A DNA stretch of 28,524 nt, taken from assembly GCA_023227645.1 (NCBI GenBank), contig JALNVJ010000001.1, forward strand, positions 1 through 28,524, written 5' to 3'. Below, in pieces: positions 24,882-28,524 of the stretch. The notes below the pieces were generated by a model, which searched no databases, was not told the DNA's origin, and saw nothing but the letters and a program-made list of their open reading frames with translations. The first letter of the stretch is position 1. Each line of letters opens with the position of its first letter. The position numbers and the translations under genes are program-made. The stretch comes from Bacteroidales bacterium. Its GTDB lineage: Bacteria > Bacteroidota > Bacteroidia > Bacteroidales > P3.

Positions 24882-25859
24882 TTAGTATTTAACGTTTCTT
24901 TCTATTTCATAAAGTATTTTATACGCATCTTGCATATAGTGATGTTCTCCCTTTGGAAGAGGAACAATTATATCGTAACCAGAAACCCTTGCAGGTGGTG
25001 CTTCCAAATAAAGGAATGCTTCTTCAATTGCAATTTGAGAAATTTCAGCTCCAAGTCCAAAACTCTTTGGGCCTTCGGTTACTGTTAGGATTCGACCTGT
25101 CTTCTTAATTGAGTTTCTTATTGTTTCCCTATCAATTGGGTAAATACTCCTTAGGTCAATTAGCTCTACACTAATTCCCAATTCCTTTGCCATAACCATA
25201 GCTTTTTGAACCTCTCTAACCATTGCTCCAAATGTTACCACTGTTATATCTTTACCAGGACTAACAACATTAGCCTTACCAAGTTCTATTGTATATTTAC
25301 CTTCTTTTACCTCTTGCTTAATTGCCCTATAAATCCTCTTAGGTTCCATATATAGTATGGTGTCATTGCTTTCAATTGCTGAAATCAACATCCCTTTAGC
25401 ATCATGAGGAGTTGAGGGAGCTATAACTTTTAGTCCAGGTATATGACCAAATAATGCTTCCATACTTTCGCTATGATGTTCAAGAGCATTTATCCCACCT
25501 CCATAAGGCATTCTTATTACCATTGGAGTTTCTAATTTTCCTCTTGAACGATTTCTCATTCTAGAGGCATGACTTATAATTTGGTTCATTGCTGGATAGA
25601 CAAAACCACTAAACTGCATTTCAACAACAGGTCTTAATCCTGCTACAGACATTCCGATTGCGGTTCCTACAATTCCCGATTCTGCAAGTGGAGAGTCAAA
25701 CACTCTTTCTTTGCCATATTTCTTTTGGAGATTCTCAGTTACTCTAAATACTCCACCCTCTACACCTACGTCTTGACCAAAAACAATTACATTCTTATCT
25801 TCATTTAATTTTATATCTAGTGCGTCATTAATGGCACCAACCAAATTCATTATCTTCAT
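24882..25859 (-). CDS. pdhB: 2-oxoacid dehydrogenase E1 beta subunit (probably pyruvate)
   Basis: Beta half of the heterotetrameric thiamine-diphosphate E1. 325 residues matching the family along the whole length: VFGQDVGVEGGVFRVTE, FDSPLAESGIVGTAIG (with the conserved catalytic Glu), PYGGGINALEHHSES and the C-terminal transketolase domain (VTFGAMVREV, DLRSIYPID). From memory it resembles Bacillus PdhB more than human or proteobacterial branched-chain E1 beta, for example in PLAESGI and AMVxE, favouring pyruvate. It is 5 bp from both neighbours, consistent with co-translation. Substrate choice is inference. Confidence 0.93.
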   Translation of the reverse strand: MKIMNLVGAINDALDIKLNEDKNVIVFGQDVGVEGGVFRVTENLQKKYGKERVFDSPLAESGIVGTAIGMSVAGLRPVVEMQFSGFVYPAMNQIISHASRMRNRSRGKLETPMVIRMPYGGGINALEHHSESMEALFGHIPGLKVIAPSTPHDAKGMLISAIESNDTILYMEPKRIYRAIKQEVKEGKYTIELGKANVVSPGKDITVVTFGAMVREVQKAMVMAKELGISVELIDLRSIYPIDRETIRNSIKKTGRILTVTEGPKSFGLGAEISQIAIEEAFLYLEAPPARVSGYDIIVPLPKGEHHYMQDAYKILYEIERNVKY

Positions 25860-25864
25860 CGTTC

Positions 25865-26971
25865 TTATTTTTTACTTGTTTGAGAAACCTTTTCATTTTT
25901 CCATCTGTAGAACTCCATTAAGCTATGCTCTTGGTCCTTTAATTCCTGAGGCATTTCAGCATACATATACTTAAATATATCCTCTGGTTTATATTCAGGG
26001 AAATTCTCTGCCTCAATAAACTGTCTATCAACTTCTTTTTTGTATTGTTCTACAATTTTCTCTTCTTGATCATCTGACCACAAATCCTTATCCTTTAAAT
26101 ATTGACTCAAACGTCTTAGTGGGTCTTTCTTATCCCAAGCCTCTTCCTCTTCTTTTGTCCTATATTTTGTAGGATCGTCACTAGTTGTATGCGCTCCCTT
26201 TCTATAAGTTACTGCTTCAATTAGAATTGGTCCCTCTCCTCTTTCACATACTTTTTTAGCTTCTTCAAGAGCTCTTAACATTGCAAAATAATCATTCCCA
26301 TCAACCTGAATACCTTTTACTCCATAGGCTATAGCCTTAATTGCTAAAGATTCAGAAGCTGTTTGAATTCTTGTTGGGGTTGAAATTCCATATTGATTGT
26401 TTTGAATAATAAAAATAACCGGAACCTTCCATACGCCAGCAAAATTAACTGCCTCATGAAAATCTCCTTCCGATGTTCCTCCATCTCCAACAAAGGCATA
26501 GACTAATTCGTTTTTCTTATTATACTTTATTTCATATCCAATTCCTGTGGCATGGAGTAACTGGGAAGCAATAGGAACACTTATTGGTAAAACCTTATTG
26601 GCATTCTTAAAAGCATTTCCCTCCTCATAACCCATAAATAGAAGAAACAATTCCTTTAGACTTACACCTTTAGCAAGCATTGCACCCATCTCTCTAAAAG
26701 CAGGTACAAGCCAATCCTTCTCTTCAATTATTGTTGCTGTTGCACCAGAAATTGCTTCCTGACCATAATTAGGGGGATAGGTATATATCCTACCTTGACG
26801 TTGGTAATTAACAATCTGAAGATCGGCAGTTCGTGCAAATAACATATCTTTATAAGCCTTCAAAGCTCTTTCATCGGATATATTTGGCATTAATTTACTA
26901 TCGATAACCTTCCCTTGATTATCTATAACTTGAAACATTATTTTATTAATTGGGTTGTATTCATTAAACAT
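25865..26971 (-). CDS. pdhA: 2-oxoacid dehydrogenase E1 alpha subunit (probably pyruvate)
   Basis: Alpha half of E1, which binds thiamine diphosphate and decarboxylates the 2-oxoacid. 368 residues; the ThDP motif runs from GDGG (162-165) to NN (191-192) in IIQNNQYGIS. The phosphorylation-loop region reads RKGAHTTSDDPTKYRTKEEE, like the Gram-positive pyruvate enzymes (PHTMAGDDPTKYRTKE, from memory), although TTSDD also recalls branched-chain E1. The N-terminal extension of ~25 residues before the MPNISDE stretch is also seen in Gram-positive PdhA. First gene of the cassette, behind a strong promoter and a ~190-nt leader. Confidence 0.93.
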   Translation of the reverse strand: MFNEYNPINKIMFQVIDNQGKVIDSKLMPNISDERALKAYKDMLFARTADLQIVNYQRQGRIYTYPPNYGQEAISGATATIIEEKDWLVPAFREMGAMLAKGVSLKELFLLFMGYEEGNAFKNANKVLPISVPIASQLLHATGIGYEIKYNKKNELVYAFVGDGGTSEGDFHEAVNFAGVWKVPVIFIIQNNQYGISTPTRIQTASESLAIKAIAYGVKGIQVDGNDYFAMLRALEEAKKVCERGEGPILIEAVTYRKGAHTTSDDPTKYRTKEEEEAWDKKDPLRRLSQYLKDKDLWSDDQEEKIVEQYKKEVDRQFIEAENFPEYKPEDIFKYMYAEMPQELKDQEHSLMEFYRWKNEKVSQTSKK

Positions 26972-27166
26972 ATTAAATCGTATTTATTGGTTTATTATAA
27001 AACTGATTACAATATTAACTATATATATCAAAAATTTATTTCAAAGCTTTTATCAATGAACTTATTGAAAAAATTTATATCTAAGCGCATTCTCTGTCAC
27101 TGTCGATGTTTAGAGAAGAAATATTAGGATGAGATTAGGTAAAGAATATAAGTATTATGACTTTTC
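26972..27166 (-). promoter_or_regulatory. Long 5' leader of the pdh cassette
   Basis: About 190 nt between the predicted transcript start and pdhA. It is AT-rich except for a GC-richer stretch around 27084-27108. There ttctct (27090-27095) pairs with agagaa (27112-27117), closing a 16-nt loop. No known riboswitch was recognised and no leader peptide is convincing. Leaders of this length often carry control elements. Confidence 0.45.
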
Positions 27167-27172
27167 TATATG

Positions 27173-27204
27173 CAAATATACATAAAAACACAAAAAATTG
27201 CAAA
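27173..27204 (-). promoter_or_regulatory. Promoter of the pdh cassette
   Basis: On the minus strand, TTTG (complement of 27201-27204), 20 bp, then TATATTTG (complement of 27173-27180) form an exact Bacteroidota -33/-7 pair. The remaining bases to the YeiH stop (27205-27287) show no clear terminator for that gene. Confidence 0.88.
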
Positions 27205-27287
27205 CTTTTATTATAAATAGCATAATGGAATTAAGTATATTAACTATTAACACCTTAATATGAAAGAAGAAATTATTATTAAACTAC

Positions 27288-28208
27288 TTAGAAATTGATA
27301 AAGAAGAATAAGGTGCCTACACTGATTATTATCCATAGGCTAATTCCTAAGATAAAAGATCTTAGTCCTGCAGTTCTTAAGTCTTGGAGTGAGAAAGAAG
27401 TTCCTATTAAAAATAACGCTAAGGTCATTCCTCTTTTTCCTAACCAATTTATATGATTATAGGTTTCATTATATTGAGGGAGGAAGTATGCAACCAAGAT
27501 TGCTAATACGAAATAGAGGATAAACCATGGTATTGTTATCTTTGACAAATTTGTATCTTTTCTATTAATAAATACAACAAGAAAAGAAAGAGGGATTATC
27601 CATAATGTCCTAGTTAATTTTACGGTTGTTGCAATTTCTAATGATTCTGAACCGTATGCTGCAGCAGCTCCTACAACTGAGGATGTGTCGTGAATAGCGA
27701 TTGCTGACCAATAGCCAAAGTTTTCTTGACTCATATCTAAGGAATGTCCTATTATTGGGAATATAAATAAGGCAACTGCATTCAGCACAAAGACTACCGT
27801 TAGGGCAAAGCTTATTTGATTATTTTTCGCATTGATTATAGGAGAAACTGCAGCAATTGCTGATCCTCCACAAATTGCAGTTCCTGATGAGATAAGCATT
27901 GTTGTATTTTTCTCAACCTTAAGAAGTTTTCCAATCAATAATCCAAAGAAAAAGACTAGAAAAACGGATGTAGCAGTTAGTAAAACTCCCGTTTGTGAAG
28001 TTTTTATTACCTTTTCAAGACTCATTCCAAATCCCATAAGCACAATTGACCATTGAAGAATTTTAGATGTGTATTTACTAATATCGTAGGGCTTTTTAAT
28101 TTTAAATAGAGTAAGAAGTATTCCTAAGGCTAAAGCAATTGGAGCAGTGAAAAATGGCATTAGACATAAAAAAGGTATAATAAAATATAGTGCTGATAGT
28201 TTTTTCAT
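27288..28208 (-). CDS. yeiH: YeiH/UPF0324-type putative sulfate exporter family membrane protein
   Basis: 306 residues with about nine to ten membrane helices. The family motifs are SGTAICGGSAIAAVSP and AIHDTSSVVGAAAAYG, with the C-terminal GTSFSLQDLRTAG. The family is annotated as a putative sulfate or sulfite exporter, but direct transport evidence is sparse, so the substrate is open. In many bacteria a LysR regulator is adjacent; none is seen here. It ends 83 bp before the pdh promoter with no obvious terminator, so read-through into the cassette is possible. A -7-like element lies 27 bp upstream. Confidence 0.93.
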   Translation of the reverse strand: MKKLSALYFIIPFLCLMPFFTAPIALALGILLTLFKIKKPYDISKYTSKILQWSIVLMGFGMSLEKVIKTSQTGVLLTATSVFLVFFFGLLIGKLLKVEKNTTMLISSGTAICGGSAIAAVSPIINAKNNQISFALTVVFVLNAVALFIFPIIGHSLDMSQENFGYWSAIAIHDTSSVVGAAAAYGSESLEIATTVKLTRTLWIIPLSFLVVFINRKDTNLSKITIPWFILYFVLAILVAYFLPQYNETYNHINWLGKRGMTLALFLIGTSFSLQDLRTAGLRSFILGISLWIIISVGTLFFFINF

Positions 28209-28234
28209 CTTAGTAAATTCATTTTTATGGGTTG

Positions 28235-28242
28235 CAAAATTA
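28235..28242 (-). promoter_or_regulatory. Candidate -7 element for the YeiH gene
   Basis: The minus strand reads TAATTTTG, matching TAnnTTTG, 26 bp upstream of the ATG. No matching -33 TTTG was found. Confidence 0.5.
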
Positions 28243-28331
28243 CAACTTTCCTAAGACTTCAGTCTAAATTTATATGATTTTCATCTTTATCTGATAAAGA
28301 AATATATATTTCAAATTATTACAATATAAAA

Positions 28332-28377
28332 CCGTTGCAAGGTAAAAATCAGCATTAAAAACTAACAAACAAGTTGT
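28332..28377 (-). repeat. Right arm of the 46-bp inverted repeat (partner at 187-232)
   Basis: Reverse complement of 187-232 at 42 of 46 positions, with a 31-base identical core (28341-28371). It lies directly upstream of the promoter of the last gene; its outer end (gttgt, 28373-28377) overlaps the place where a -33 element would sit. Confidence 0.85.
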
Positions 28378-28393
28378 TAAGTCATTTTTTGCT

Positions 28394-28401
28394 TATCTTT
28401 G
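28394..28401 (+). promoter_or_regulatory. Candidate -7 element for the last gene
   Basis: TATCTTTG is an exact TAnnTTTG match 13 bp before the ATG at 28415. The nearest TTG (28374-28376) is 17 bp away, slightly short of the usual ~20, and lies inside the 46-bp repeat. Confidence 0.6.
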
Positions 28402-28414
28402 CACTATAAATAAG

Positions 28415-28524
28415 ATGGAACTCACAAGTTTTGCAGATCTTGCAGCAGATAAAGATAGGTATAGATTATACTTTACTTATATCAACTATGACTATAATAT
28501 ACGCAATATGATTTACTCAACCAA
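28415..28524 (+). CDS. Start of an unrecognised gene, cut by the window end
   Basis: 36 complete codons, beginning MELTSFADLAADKDRYRLYF, rich in Tyr and Asn, with no signal peptide or membrane segment. I do not recognise the family from this fragment. The promoter-like element 13 bp upstream and the clean open frame to the window end support a real gene. Its leader would be very short or absent. The 46-bp repeat lies directly upstream. Confidence 0.6.
   Translation, partial: MELTSFADLAADKDRYRLYFTYINYDYNIRNMIYST

Noticed and set aside
27260..27298. 12-codon + strand ORF (MKEEIIIKLLRN) upstream of the pdh promoter
   Set aside because: Too short, overlaps the YeiH 3' end on the other strand, and has no promoter; chance occurrence is likely in AT-rich DNA.
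338..28208. Reading the inverted-repeat-bounded segment as a mobile element
   Set aside because: The content is core metabolism, ribosomal and chaperonin genes with no integrase, transposase or conjugation gene, so a transposon or genomic island is not supported.

Overview
The window is an AT-rich chromosomal segment that reads as Bacteroidota, most likely order Bacteroidales. Evidence: several families nearly confined to that phylum (BT_3928-type DoxX/MauE protein, DUF1599, DUF4293, DUF6089 barrel, a ~1,500-residue exported protein); a Dcp-type M3 peptidase lipoprotein; starts that mostly lack Shine-Dalgarno sequences; and repeated promoters of the Bacteroidota form TTTG-N19/20-TAnnTTTG. It looks like ordinary core chromosome. 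I see no phage, integrase, complete insertion sequence, CRISPR array, rRNA or tRNA.

Layout. (1) 1-337 is non-coding, with a 17-bp tandem repeat, one arm of a 46-bp inverted repeat and the terminator of the first gene. (2) 338-12132 is a long leftward block, in transcription order: DUF1599, DoxX/MauE protein, orphan oligopeptide-type ABC permease, tpiA, prmA, the 1,496-residue exported protein, plsY, dcp-like peptidase. (3) 12210-13886 is the rightward pair folP-dacA (folate synthesis and c-di-AMP synthesis), ended by a very long hairpin. (4) 13961-14279 holds a decayed LuxR-type regulator. (5) 14280-15958 is leftward rlmD and rpmH; rpmH (48 codons) is easily missed. (6) 16130-19959 is rightward: TPR-type protein, secG, groES, groEL, DUF4293, with clear terminators between units. 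(7) 19964-21343 is a leftward DUF6089 barrel and a YfcE-type phosphoesterase. (8) 21350-21577 is non-coding with a cluster of TTGGCAA boxes. (9) 21578-26971 is a leftward five-gene cassette pdhA-pdhB-pdhC-lpdA-lplA: a complete 2-oxoacid (probably pyruvate) dehydrogenase with its own lipoate ligase, behind a strong promoter and a ~190-nt leader. (10) 27288-28208 is a leftward YeiH-type transporter. (11) 28332 to the end has the other arm of the 46-bp inverted repeat and the first 36 codons of an unrecognised gene.

Most genes serve growth and envelope maintenance: phospholipid synthesis, ribosome modification, chaperonins, protein export, central carbon metabolism. The most distinctive parts are the Gram-positive-like dehydrogenase cassette (one gene has a perfect AAGGAGG ribosome binding site, unlike the other starts here), the 46-bp inverted repeats near both window ends, the operator-like box cluster downstream of the cassette, and the large uncharacterised exported protein. 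I found no clear candidate for a wholly new multi-gene system.

Three starts were moved downstream from the longest open frame because the long versions begin with TTG and overlap the upstream gene or add no recognisable sequence: the DoxX/MauE gene (now 11573), the phosphoesterase (21343) and the lipoate ligase (22210).
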